Made by a program: the position numbers and the translations under genes | DNA from: Chalciporus piperatus | Lineage: Eukaryota > Basidiomycota > Agaricomycetes > Boletales > Boletaceae | NCBI GenBank assembly: GCA_038093975.1 | Contig: JBBPTG010000002.1 | Coordinates: 1,054,001-1,118,000, forward strand | DNA length: 64,000 nt | Reading direction: 5' to 3' | Notes under the pieces: generated by a model | What the model saw: the letters and a program-made list of their open reading frames with translations, nothing else | Database searches by the model: none | Told to the model about the DNA's origin: nothing | In this document: positions 1-12,196 of the stretch, one piece after another | How positions within the stretch are numbered: position 1 is the first letter of the stretch | How the letters are laid out: each line of letters starts with the position of its first letter

Positions 1-363
1 AACGCAGAGTTGCCAGTGCTCCAGTTTCCGAGGCTGAAGCAAATTTAATAACACCTCGCCCTACGCCGAGTCCAGGCTCCAGGAAGAAGTTGGAACGAAT
101 GGTACCGATTTCCGTTCTCCTCTCCCGTGTTGGTTAACGATCGAATACAGAGTTCTTCGTTGAAGAACGCATTCAATCCCGGGGCCCCGCGTCCTCGACC
201 AACAAATGTTCGAACGGTCAGCATGAAAGTCCCTGGTGGTAATGATCCCTATCCAGGGGAAGGTATTCTTCAATTTTATTCAACACAAGACCTGTTCGGG
301 ACCGATGTGGAGGATGGGTCACAGAAGACGCTGGTTGGCGACCAAGACGTTCAGGGGATATAG
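1..363 (+). CDS. 3' end of an unidentified gene (partial)
   Basis: Only the end of a possible plus-strand gene is in the window. An open frame from base 3 encodes a Ser/Pro-rich stretch (ITPRPTPSPGSRKK). After a possible intron starting near base 108 (ATG|gtaccg), a second open frame encodes VPGGNDPYPGEGILQF and ends at the TAG at 361-363. I recognise no family. The low-complexity Pro/Ser composition would fit the disordered tail of a regulatory protein. The reading frame and splice site are inferred, and the whole call could be wrong because nothing upstream is visible. Confidence 0.35.
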
Positions 364-755
364 GAGATGTCATAGGGGTATAGATGGTATGTCGAGGTCT
401 CTGGTTAATACATGCTGTCGCTTTCGGGCTTTGGCGGTTGATTCGCACTGCTTCGTGTCGATTTGATGCTATAATCTGTGTGTTTTCTATCTCATCTATA
501 TGATAATTAGTAGTGTTTTGTATCATAGTTATACGACATCAGGAATACCATTACTTATGGACACGTCCATATGTGTTGAGCAAGGGTCGGATGGGCCGGC
601 GTTGAACGGTTGAACATTGAGGACAATGGGCAGTCATATCACGGCACCATCATTTACTTCCGCGCTTATTTGTCTCTGCTTGCACTTGTTTCGTTCCAAG
701 GGTGCTGCCAAACAACGTCTACCCGAAAAGGCATCTTTACCGGACCCGTCGAGCA
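364..755. other. Intergenic region before SAM37
   Basis: About 390 bp between the partial first gene and the SAM37 start codon. It should hold the terminator of the first gene and the SAM37 promoter. Short open frames here (for example 610-840) overlap the SAM37 start in the wrong frames and look like chance. I see no RNA gene or repeat. Confidence 0.5.
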
Positions 756-2137
756 ATGTCCGAGGCACCCTACGTTCTGCACATATGGCCATCAAAATGG
801 GGCCTGCAGTCTCTTGACCCAACATGTCTTGCAGCTGTGATGTACCTCCAGCTGACAATCCCCGGGAAATTCAATGTCGCACCGTGCACGAACCCAGACG
901 AATCCCCCAATGGTAAGTTCGTCCTCATTCTGTATCCGCTTTGTGGGCTAACCGCGCAGCATAGGCCAACTACCTTTCCTCACTCATGGACACACCGTGT
1001 TCTCCACGTTCCCTTCCATCGTCGCGTTCGTCTCTTCCCTCGCCCAGTCAACGAACAAGGCCGAAGTGACCGACCTCGACGCGTGCCTAACCTCCGCCGA
1101 GAAAGCACAGAAGACCGCCTGGTACTCACACATTGAAGGAAGCATATCAGACCTCGTCGTGAGTCAGCATCGTTCCACCCAAAGTCATGCGTCACGGAAC
1201 GGTTGCACGCCCAGTCCCATATGTTCTACGGCATCGACGCGAATTACTGGAAATTGACGAACCCAGCGCTCGCGAGCGAAATGCCCGTGCCACTCAAGTA
1301 TTACGTTCCTCGGCGGATTCGAGATTCGTACAAACCGCGACTGGAGGCGGCGGGACTTTGGGGTTTGTCTTCTGTTCAGCAAGAAAAGAAGAATCCGTTC
1401 GCAAAGGAGGGACCAAAGAAAGAGGATCACAAGGTGACGTTCGCGCGTGCGTTCGAGAGGGAGAAGGTCAGTGAATCATCTTAGAAGATGCGGATTCACT
1501 GACGGTTTAGTCTAGATTCTAGAGAACGCACGAACGGTGTTCGGTATACATGCTAGATCATTGGACGGAAAACAATTCTATTTCGGAGACCGGTGAGTAT
1601 TCCATTGTGTATGGGAAGAAACTGTGAATCCTGAGTGTTGCCGGCAGCTTAACGAGCCTCGACGTGTATCTCGCCTCACATATCCTTTTACTGGCAGAAC
1701 CTCCATTTACGGATTCGGTGCTACAAGCACTCCTCCTCGATACTTACCCAGGTCTGGTTGACCATGCCCGACGCGTACAGAATGAGGTCGCACGTGCACC
1801 TCCGTATGAATCTACCGAGACGTCGAGGTCATTCCTCGCCTTGCTTCCTCGTCCATTCATTCGTAGTGGCACCCAAGGCAATGCGGAGGATACTCGGTAT
1901 CGAAAGAAGACTTTCGCTTTTCTCGCGGCTACAGCTGCAGTGGTCGTGATTTATGGCGCTATCATGCGGAGTCTCATCACCCAGTTCGAAGCCTCAGAGG
2001 AGAGCAAAGGTGAAAGTGTGGATGATGGAGGGGTTGAGGACAGCAAGGAAGAGGAACATCATGATAAGGGAGTGTCTGTGGGAGACCCTGCGGAAACTAC
2101 TGATGACGAGGAAGTTCAGGCTGAAGATGAAGTATAG
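756..2137 (+). CDS. SAM37: SAM37/metaxin-like subunit of the mitochondrial sorting and assembly machinery
   Basis: A predicted outer mitochondrial membrane protein of the metaxin/Sam37 family, which helps the SAM complex insert beta-barrel proteins. Proposed exons are 756-912, 965-1158, 1215-1466, 1516-1592 and 1648-2137, giving about 389 residues, normal for the family. The N-terminus reads VLHIWPSKWGLQSLDPTCLA, the metaxin/Tom37 thioredoxin-like start, followed by QLPFLTHGHTVFSTFPSIVA across the first splice junction. Exons 4 and 5 give a GST-C-like helical part (TSLDVYLASHILLLAEPPF). One hydrophobic segment (AFLAATAAVVVIYGAIM) lies near residue 325, then a Glu/Asp-rich tail. The start at 756 puts the metaxin motif at residue 5. 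All five exons join in frame. Confidence 0.88.
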
Positions 2138-2365
2138 CATCATCGACACGGATTTAAGCTGTCGAGCATGAAATAATCAATGTTAGCCTGACTTGTCTAG
2201 CATACCTATCCACATCTGAGTCAGTTTTGTCCTTACCGATCCACCTCTCCATGGACTAATCGAACTGAGTCGAAGTTCCGTTCATAAGGATTCGAATGCG
2301 TGTGACACTAGCCTGAGCAATGCTGTCACACTTAGGCTGTTGTTACACGACGACGACCTACGATT

Positions 2366-4107
2366 ATGGACGACGATCTCATCATCGTTGACGACGTCGA
2401 GGAGCAACATGCCGGTCCATCTACTGCCGTCAATGGCGTAAACCGCCCACCGCCACCGGCTCAGCCTCAGCGTACACGCCCACTCCGAGCAGCAGCAGAG
2501 CAAGCCATGGCCACCACCCTCCGCCTACGGGGCTCTCCCGACATTCCAGAGCGCACGACGCGTTCGACCACTGGGAGGCTGAACAAGCCCCAGCCGAAGC
2601 TCAAACTCAAGTTGAGCGAACGCGCGGTGGCGCAGGCACCGGGGATGTCTTTCCTCGGTCCTTATGACCGCGAACTCGATTCCGACGATGAGGATTTGAC
2701 GTTCGAGGAACAGTTTATCATACGGATGCCTCCTGGAGAGGATTGCGAGAAGCTTCGCAAGATGATACAGTCGAGGGAAATCGGTAACGACGTCTGGTTC
2801 AAGTTCAAAGGTACGTTGGACGCGTGGGTCGATACTCTTCTGGAGGCCGACGACCCTGCTAGACTCGCGACGAGGGATCCTTCACATCGGAAACTCGCTT
2901 TACTCGTTCAAGTTGGTCGATCTCCCGTGTGTAATCGAGTCTCAGAAGACGCTGGACAACAAGCAGATGTTCAAGGTTGCGGATATTTGTCAGGTTTGTG
3001 TTTTCCGTGTGTGGTTTGTTGCGAGATGACCTTTGAATGAAAACGAACATAGATGATGGTCGTTGGGGACCGCATACAAAACGAAGAGGCCGTCACGGCC
3101 AACAGGAACGTCAACGTTGACGAGTTCATCTGGCCACATGGCATCACACCTCCTCTCCATCACGCACGAAAGCGGCGGTTCCGCAAACGGGTGAACAAGC
3201 GGGTCCGTAGAATCAATTTCCTTCCCTATATTCTTATTCTTGTCCTTACCATACTGTTACAGGCGATAGAAAGCGTGGAAGAAGAAGTGGAGCGGCTCAT
3301 CGCAGCGGACAATCTCGCGGCAGATGTCAAATACGGTGAGCTGAAAACGACATCCCAAACGATCGCCCCCCTTTCACACGACTTACCCTTTTCATAACAT
3401 AGAGGTCCTTGAGAACGTCAACCCAGATCTATCAGACTCCGAGTTCCTCGAACGCGAAGAACCTCTCGAGGCTCCTACCCCTGGCCCTCAGGGCTCCGAA
3501 ATTGGCGATATGGCTACACCAGGAGCTGACCTGGCTGATGAAGAGGCTGAAGAGGGAGATGGGGACGAAGGAGAGCAAGAGGGTGATATCGATGAAGAGC
3601 TTGCCGCAGAACTTGACCTTGCACTAGGTGATGAGGAGGACGGAGATGAGGAAGAAGAGGAGGAGGATGAGGATGAAGAGGAAGAGAGTGACGAAGATGA
3701 AGACGAGGATGATGCTCAGGAGAGGAAATTGTTGAATGAGGAGATCAGGGATCTGGAGGCTGCCGTGGCAAAGAAGGAACATGAAGTTGCGATTTCTGGG
3801 AACCCGCTCATCAAGGTAACAATTCCGCCCCTGTCTTTGCGCTATGTATACTAATTAATGCTTTGCTTCGTAGAAACGGTTCGAGGATGCACTCAGGAAA
3901 CTTTCTGCTGACCTGGAGATGAAGCGCGCACAGAGAGACGAGATGAAAGAGAGGCAACGGCGGAAAAAGGAGGGTATCGCTGTTGAAGATCCAGATACGG
4001 ACGCCGAGGGAGGTGCTCAGGACGATGTGGAGGCGGGTGATAACGTTGCTCAGGGGGATGCTGACCTGTTTGGTTCCGACGACCCGAACGCTATGGACAT
4101 TGGTTGA
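2366..4107 (+). CDS. TAF7: TFIID subunit TAF7
   Basis: Subunit of the general transcription factor TFIID that contacts TAF1 and restrains its activity. Proposed exons are 2366-2810, 2863-2993, 3053-3202, 3263-3335, 3403-3815 and 3874-4107, about 481 residues. The TAFII55 N-terminal domain is clear: EEQFIIRMPPGEDCEKLRKM, then KLVDLPCVIESQKTLDNKQM and FKVADICQMMVVGDRI across two splice sites, and VDEFIWPHGITPPLHHARKR. The C-terminal half has a very acidic run (Asp/Glu, about 3530-3720) and a basic coiled coil around KRFEDALRKLSADLEMKRAQ, as in other TAF7 proteins. The start at 2366 opens with an acidic MDDDLIIVDD stretch. It is transcribed in tandem with SAM37, with about 230 bp between them. 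Confidence 0.92.
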
Positions 4108-4282
4108 TCCCCATCCATCGATTTTTATTCTCCACGACCGCCGGGTTCGCTACATGGTACTGCTTCCTGTACCCATAGCTGGATATGTCGAACCAGAACC
4201 AATAATCGTCATTCAACGCAACATTAGTCTGGTATAAGTATATAAATAAACATCTAGGTACCCTAACAACCTATGGTGGTGC

Positions 4283-6775
4283 TCATGACTGGGACAAGCC
4301 AACGAGTCCTGCCTGCATCACAAGCGGGGCGTACACGATACAGACAAACGGTGCAAACCACACGCCTAATACTTCCCAGTTCCATACCGCCTTTTCCACT
4401 TCTTCTGGAAGGAGAATCCATCCCCAGGCGAGCAGCGAGTACGCTGCGTAGATCGCGATTCGGGCATACAGTGTCCTTGGTTTCGAAGACGCAACACGGC
4501 TGCGGATAAGCGGGATACCGAGCGTGACAGCGAGCGCTGCAGCGAGAGAGAAGTTGAGAAGGGAAGTTATTGATATGACTGTCGACGCCAAGCAAAGGTT
4601 GAAGGCCTGCAGGAGCAAGGAGAAGGGTGCTGTTTCGGGTGACTGAGACGGCATCAAGGCAAGGAGAGTCGGAGGAAGGAGGCTTAACACCACGAGTAGA
4701 ACCAATGAAGATATCTGAGGATGTGAATAGGTGACGCTGTAAGCGCAATACAGAAGTGAACGTACAGGTTGGCCTTGGAGGAACCACGAGGTGTTAACTG
4801 TGCTAAATGCGAATAGACCGATCGCGTACGAAGCAAGAACGGTCAAGAGCGCAGGTAACACAGGTCTTCGCCGCGTTCGCCAACTTGATTGCACTGCTGC
4901 TGGGGTGTTGGCATTCTCCGTGTTCGAAACAGGTTGTTTGCTAACTTCATCCTTCACTTTCAATTGGGATTCACCGACGACCTCTTTCACCCAGCCCGCG
5001 TCCACCCACTGTCCAAGACCCCAGAATAACATCGCGACGCCGACGAGCACCGCACTGGGTAGGAACATGCCAATCTTCATGAATGTTGCTGGAGTTGTGA
5101 GCAGGTAGAAAAAGAAGGATGCATGGAGGCGTTCGAGAAGATTATTCGAGGTCCGAAGAGTAGACTCGATGATTCTACCAGGTACGATTGAGCGGACGCG
5201 GGCGATTTATGAAAGCAGTGAAGTGGTGACCTACCTGCCTAGAGCAAAAAAACCATGGGGCCCATCAGCTGGGACAGCGTATAGAGTAATCGCATCGATG
5301 CGGAATCTATGTTCAATAGTCAATGTTGGCACAATCTGATTTATATTTGGATGTCTGAGCTTACCGGTGAAATAACCCATGGGCCCCACTCGGTCTTCCT
5401 CTGGCTTGATAACTAACATGCCTCTTAACGTTTCGGGCGCGGTATTCAAACTCCTTCACTTGCGGGCTACGTTTCACAAAATCTGGAGCATTCGCGAGGT
5501 AACTATCTTGGGGTGCATCCTGTACATCCAGGTGGTCGTATAGGACAAGGGGGACGCCACCTGTGTAGTGGGAGATAAAACGAAGCGAGTTTATCAAATC
5601 TTGGTTCGGTAGACGGCCATTGAGACCTTCTACAGGTTATGGGATGTACGTTCAGTTCGTTGTGAAGGGAGGGATTGAGGAAAGCTAACCGAAGAATACG
5701 CCAAGATGTGAAAATGAGTGTCCGCTGTAGTCAACGTTGAATGCGTTCCATATGACGCCGGAGGTAAGTTCGAGAAGATGAGTGTCCAGATCTGGGCAGC
5801 TACGTTATATGGATCCAAGGAAGGAAATAGTGAATCTTACTCTGTGGCATTGTGCCATGGTACGCGTTTAGCCAGGCATGTATGCCGTCAAGGGAATTGT
5901 CGCCTATCACGAAGACGATATCCTTCGCCCAAAGCGAATAATCTGACAAAGGTAAAACAACTGTACCCGGAGTGACTGACGATGCGCATACTTTTCAGAA
6001 ACCCAGCAAGAGCAAGCACTATCGAAATGCCCCGCAGGTTGTATGTCTCCTTTCCAACCTCACTACGCCACGATGCACTGATGACTATGGCTTCTGACCC
6101 CGAAGTCCTGGGTGAGGCCATAACGGCGTAAGCATTAACCCCGGATACGTTCTGTTCGTGGGTAAACGCGTGAGGTGCCTTACAATGAATCAGAAGAGAG
6201 AAGTACGAACCCTGGAAGTTGTTATGAATGTGTAGTTTTGAGTGGCAGCGGCGAGGCCGAGTTTCGCAAATTCGTCGCGGATAAAATTTGCTCTCCTGCT
6301 CTGGAGGTCAATACAGTGCAATTGTGAGGATAGGATACTCGGAGGTCTCACTGCTCACTCGTAGCATTTCTATCCCGGAGAGCTTCTAAATGGTAAAGAT
6401 ATGTGTCCGCCTGATGTACATCTTGCCAATTCCAGTATGTGTTGACCTAGAGCGGGGATCATGACGCGCAATGCGTTGCAATTGATAATATTTGACGTAC
6501 TTGTGCAGGTTGCAATGCATTTTCGTCGATGTACACCCCCTGTGAGAGGGGCGGTATCGCAATGAGGAGCATCCATAGGTAACCAACTGCAAGCATGACT
6601 GTCCTAAACAGAGGCAGAGTGGCTCTGAAGCATGTCAAGAAAGATGTGGGACCCGCACGAACGTGATCTTTGGCAGGTTGCGGTAGATAAGCCCTGCTAC
6701 ATTCTTCCGCCGTCGTAGTCGAACGACGTTCTTGTCCTGTCGTGGTCTCCGTAATAAACCGCGTATTCTGTCCAT
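4283..6775 (-). CDS. GAA1: GPI transamidase subunit GAA1
   Basis: ER membrane subunit of the GPI transamidase, which attaches GPI anchors to proteins. The start at 6775 encodes a basic N-terminus (IRGLLRRPRQDKNVV) leading into a first membrane span and lumenal motif (LAIPPLSQGVYIDENALQPA-like, about 6510-6590). Middle exons give NSLRFISHYTGGVPLVLYDH and the conserved GPHGLF/FRIDAITL boxes (5230-5600). The last large exon, after LLERLHASFFFYLLTTP at about 5100-5140, carries the C-terminal membrane spans, including the LLNFSLAAALAVTLGIP block typical of GAA1. Intron 1 uses an unusual gttcgt donor near 6645. It is divergent from the USP48 gene and converges on TAF7. Confidence 0.9.
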
Positions 6776-7039
6776 CTTCGTGTTGATAATGGTCCACAAG
6801 AACGCTGGTGCGAGTCCGTTACAGAGTTTAGCAGTTTGACTCACAGTTTGAGTTGGTTGTATGTAAGTTACAATGTAGTGGACCCAAAGTGGACTTGTAG
6901 AGTGATGCGCCAGGTTCGGCGTCGGTACTCGGGAGACGCCTGGAGTCTAACAGGGTCTTCCAAGGGTCCAACTTCTCTTTACTTTCCACTTCCACGTCGC
7001 CCTCAACGACCGTGATCGACAGCGCACAGTCCTAGTTAA
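6776..7039. promoter_or_regulatory. Shared divergent promoter region GAA1 / USP48-like
   Basis: 264 bp separate the GAA1 and USP48-like start codons, so both promoters must lie here or overlap the 5' ends. A pyrimidine-rich stretch (about 6968-6990) precedes the plus-strand gene. I see no clear TATA box. The role is inferred from gene orientation alone. Confidence 0.5.
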
Positions 7040-10000
7040 ATGCCTCCAAAGCGGAAACGCAGACCTTCTCCTCCTCCCAAAGGCTTAGCCGCGGGCGAGC
7101 AACTCAAACGTGCCAAACTAGCAACGGGCGACTCTTCACCTTGGGGATGGGTCGACACAGAGGTCTCGGACCCTTCCCAAATTACCCTCGAGCACCGTCT
7201 CATGACTTGCGGCCTGTCAAAACGCAATAGGAACCCTATCTGTAGCAACAAGTATGCGCCAAAGCCTTCCAAGGCCTCCACCCCATCTGCGGAGGAAACC
7301 AAGACAGCCGTTGCCAGTGGCGAACTTGGGGACGATGTAATCGTTATCTCCGATGATGAAGCGCCACCTTGTAGTAAGAGGGTGTGTAAGAACAACCCCA
7401 ACTGCTTGAACTATCTCGGTCAGGAGAAGTGGGAGGACGAAGGTAAGCCGGGCTGCAGCAAACGCGTTTATCAGCCTCATGGTAATCCCGGACGTGTGTT
7501 TCTCCCAGAGTTGGCCAGAGAGCAATTTATCAATGCTTCAGACTTGGGTTCCAACCCGATGCTCGATGCCCGTGATCCTGATTTGCCCGTCGGCTTGAAG
7601 GTATGTCGTGTCTCACCTCGGAAACCCCATTAGGATCTTACGGATATCATTCACACCCGTTCGGGTAGAATCTTGGTGCAACTTGCTATGCCAACGCTTT
7701 CCTCCAAGTATGTCTCTTCTGTGCTTCCTACTATAGCGTCTGCTCACGATGGAGCGAAGGTATGGTTCAGGGATCTAGAGTTTCGACGTGGAGTTTACCA
7801 TTGTCAGCCATCTCAGGATACTCAGAACAGTTTCGAAGTCTGTTCCCTTCTACCCTAATCGCAGCTCCAGAGCTAACAACTTTCACTCAAGGACTCTCCG
7901 GTATTCCAACTTCAAGTCACCTTCGCCGCCCTTCAAGAGAGCACGCAGAGTGTATACAACCCTGCCAAATTAGCGGAGAGTCTTAGATTGTCTACATCAG
8001 AGCAGCAGGATGCACAAGAGTGCGTTTTCTCCTGACGAAAGCGTATATCTCGCTGAACCGCCCCTTTGGCAGATTTTCGAAACTCTTCATGTCTCATCTC
8101 GACACCGAATTTCAGAAGCAACTAACACCATCACTGCGGACGCTCATATCTAATCAAGCAAGTCATGGCGTCACTCTTTCAATGACCCATCTCATACCCT
8201 CGTCAGTTTCAAGGGAGCCTCGTATATGGAACACTTTGTCACAATTGCCGCAGCAAATCCGAGCGGACAACCGATTTTCTTGAGCTCGAGATCAATATCG
8301 AGGTATTAATACACGGTCTCGCCTAGAATTTGTTCAACTGACATAGAGCCCAGAACAATGCGAGGCTCGAAGACCGTATAGCCGCTCTGCTACAGAACGA
8401 GAAACTCACGGGCGACAATAAGTGAGGTTTACTTGTTCATCGTGCAACAGCTTTTCTGGCTCACCACCCTTCCTTCCCCGCGATCGTCAGGTACTCTTGC
8501 TCAACTTGTCTTTCACTCCAGGACGCAACCCGCTACACCGAACTACGCTCTCTTCCTCCTGTCCTCCACCTCTCTCTCCTCCGCTTCGTATACGATTTCG
8601 AGTCAATGGAGAGGAAGAAATCAAAGCACAATCTACTCTTCCCTACGATCTTAGACATGTCTCGCTTTGTCAAGCCTGGAAAGAGTGTGGCGAGCTCCGA
8701 TCATAAAGAGAGTCCGACGAATCTCTACGAGTTGAGAGGGGTATTGTTGCACAAAGGACCGAGTGCATATCATGGCCATTATGAGGCTCAGGTTCGGGAT
8801 ACAAAGTGCGGCGAGCCATTTGTCGTGTTGATCCGCTTACCCACAATCTGCAGCTCGAAAACATGGTTCCAGTTCGACGACGAGACTGTCACGAAGATTG
8901 ATCTCCTCGGGGAGAAGCGACATGGCAGCAAAGAAACTGTGGATATTTTGGATGGTACCAAGAAGTATGTATCATCCCCTGAATGTGGCTTGACTTTCTC
9001 CTCATGTTTGCGACGCTATTTGTCAGAGGGACAAATCAACCCCGCGGTCGTGCCGCGAAGAAGCGAAGGATCGACGACAGTGACGATGAGATTGCCATGT
9101 ACGTGATTTATCATTCCCCACCGTCAAATTTCCCTTGTAATTCTCTGAAAATCTCTCTTTTTAGATTGCCGCCCCAGCCTGAAGAAGCCAAGGTATCCTT
9201 GCCTGAGACGTAGGTGTATCATGGCAGGTGACATCTCATGACCTCACACCATTTGAATTTCGTTAAATAGCGACGTGTTCTCGTCAAGAGACGCCTACAT
9301 GCTTATCTATGCTAGGAAGGAACGAGACCCATCAACCATCGGACATGCACCCACCCCAGATTTCACCAAGAGCACCCTCGATCTCAAGTCTTCCGTCATG
9401 TCTATTAACGGCGGGTCCAGGCCCTCTGTCGAGCCCCAGATTACATCGGACCCGGCAAATCTCATCCCCCCTCAACGTGCACGAGACGTGGTAAAAACTC
9501 TTAACGCAAGTCATGACGAAGCCTGCGAAGCATACTACCAAAGGTCAGTCCCCCAATTTTGAGTTCCCATACCAATGTGGGGGTGACATGATTCCAAACC
9601 AGAGAAATGGAAGTCAAGGAACGCTTCGTGGAGCTGCGAGAATGGATGAGGAGCATCTATACACATTGGCATGTTCAATCCGTGGAGGAGGTACGTGGCT
9701 CAATTCATCTGTGAGCTACGTCATCGGCGGGCGTTTCTTGAACTGTCTATTTTAGGATGCCGTTGTGGTCAGTCGACAGGCACTCGAGAGTTGGCTAGCG
9801 AAGCCATTCGTGAAGACTGAGGAAAAACGGTCCAGTTCACAACCTATGGCAGCCGATGAAGTCCAAGCGATAGAAGTCTCGCCAACGAATGAGATGCTTT
9901 GCGATCACGGCGGGCTTAATCTAAATAAGGCGCATAACTTGAAGCGAATGTCAAGAGTAAGCTAGAATCATTCGCTACTTGCCATGACTTATAGGTTCTT

Positions 10001-11998
10001 TCATCCAGAGAGCGTATGAGAAACTTGCGTTGCGCGAGGACATCGGTCTTGTGCGTGAACCGCAAGATGTTTGCGAAATTTGTATCGAGGAGTCTTTCAT
10101 CGGTGACTTGCATTGTCGTGCTACATTCTTATCGATCAATGCTCATTCGTGATGAACAGAAAGACTCTATCAAATTGAACATCCCCGTTTGGTGGCTCAG
10201 TTTGACGAAGTATGTGACGTGCAACAGGGAGAGGCTAGCTATTGGATTTCAAAGGCTTGGCTAAAAGGTACTCCGTCCCGAAAGTCACCATCGACTCACG
10301 CCCACTCACAATAACCTTCATCAATGCTCCTGATTCCTTCTTGCATCTTCAGGCTGGCGAGTTCAGAAGCCGAAGATGCATATTCCACTGCATGGCGATC
10401 CACCTCCTGATTCAGAGGAATTTCGCGGACACGTGCGCTGTGAACATGATCAATTATCGCTCGTCTCAACTGCCCGTCGAAGTATATCTGCACAGGTGAG
10501 CAGGTGTCATCTTCAATTCTGGAAGTAGGCTCGGTGATTAACAAGTGCTTTGTGTGCATCGCTGATTAGGCATGCGAAATTCTTCGAAGACTATTCCCCG
10601 AATGGGAACCTCTAACGACCAACGATGAACCTTGTGCAATCTGCGAGGCCACTATTCACAGCTCAAAAGAAGGTAAGCTTGAGCTGCGGAAGAAGGCCGA
10701 AGATGAAAAGGTGACGATCAGTCTACCATTGGTTTGGGATTTTTCTTGCATTTCATGAACTCATTGTTTGCCCCGATAGGCACGATTACGCCACATGCAT
10801 GATAACGCATTAATAGGCAATACCCTTTTGCTCGATAATGTCCCATGCGCAGTCCTTCCAGCTGAGTTCGTCCGGATATGGCGAAAGTGGTTAACTCGGC
10901 CTACTGAAGTTCCACGCCCCAATAAAGTCGACACATCACCGCTCTTTTGTGAACATGTTCACCTGGTGTTCGACCCTAATGCGCCAAACGACTGGGACAA
11001 TGAAGTTGCCATCATTCAAATGAGTGAATGGCGTATCCTTGAAGCACTGTACGTATCGCACCAAAGCCTAACACCTAGCCTCATGCTCGAGCGGTTCGTG
11101 TATACTGACACATAACACAGGTACACCTGTGGCCCTGTGGTTGCCGTCGAAAAAAGAGTTGTGACTGATTCTGTGGGCGTATTTGATACGAGATTCATCC
11201 ACACAACGCCTGTCTGCCATGATTGCCGACTGAAACGGTGGGTGGGCGCCTTGAGCGTATTATTAGGGTGGAAGCACCCACGTGCTTGGGATACGTTTTT
11301 CTGACTTTGTGTTGTTCCATTTTATGAGTAGGCGCCGGGATTATAACCTCACCGACATCACCGTGCGATTCCTGGGGACGAAAACTGGCGGTGAACCTGA
11401 TGTGGGTCCTCAACCGGGCGTCGAAAATACGAAGCAAGAGCCTGGACCCCGAGCAAAGGCTGGCACGAGGCAATCCAAACGCATTCGCCGAGGCAGGGAC
11501 AGACGGGAATACACGAGGTTGACGATATCAAAGTCGACGACGGTCAAAGAGATCAAAGTCCAGGTTTGTCACCTGTTAACTTTGCTTGACAGGTTTGATT
11601 GACCCTGCCAAACCCAGCTTCACGAGGTGCTCAGAATTCCGACAATTTGCCAGCGGCTCTTTTACGAAGATCAGGAACTGCAGGACAACACGGTGACAGT
11701 CGAATCGCTAGGCATTTTGATGAATGATACCTTGGACCTCCGAGAGGAAGCTGAGAACGAGGACAACGTCGCGAACAGTCCTGACGGGCGTGCGAGCAAG
11801 AGACGAAAGGAGGAGAAAGGTTTTGGCGGAACCTTGTTGGGAGCGTCAACATCTTACGCAATCTTACCCGCCGATACTGGAACAAGCTCCGAAAGTGAAG
11901 GGCACGAGTCAACCAAGCCTTGCCCAGGTTGCACTTACAGTAATCCCCCGAATAATCTCTCATGTGAGGTCTGCCAGTGGAAGTTGGACGGTGCTTGA
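7040..11998 (+). CDS. USP48-type ubiquitin carboxyl-terminal hydrolase
   Basis: A large multi-exon cysteine protease predicted to remove ubiquitin from proteins. After a basic, Pro-rich N-terminus (PPKRKRRPSPPPKG) comes the USP48 signature CKNNPNCLNYLGQEKWE. The Cys box NLGATCYANAFLQ is split by introns near 7610-7760, with the catalytic TGC codon at 7684-7686. It continues into VWFRDLEFRRGVYHC and the QDAQE box near 8010. The His box AYHGHYEAQV is at 8765-8793, followed by FDDETVTKI. Downstream are DUSP-like sequence (FVRIWRKWLTRPTEVPRP, about 10870-10920), a ubiquitin-like segment (ICQRLFYEDQELQDNTVTVE, about 11640-11720) and a C-terminal RanBP2-type zinc finger (CPGCTYSNPPNNLSCEVC). The order matches USP48. 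Middle exons between about 9100 and 10800 are only roughly placed. Confidence 0.88.
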
Positions 11999-12196
11999 GA
12001 GTATTGTGGTATCTCATATGTGTACAGATAATGCTTAAATCGACCATCTTTTTTTACAAGCAAATGACTGGAGATGACAGAGAAAAAATGCCGAAATTCT
12101 ATGACTGATGAAGCGCACCACCAAAAAGAAAAGGAGGAAGGAGCTCGAGAACCAAGCAAAAAGTCCCAAACCAATATGACACCCGTGAAAGTGACC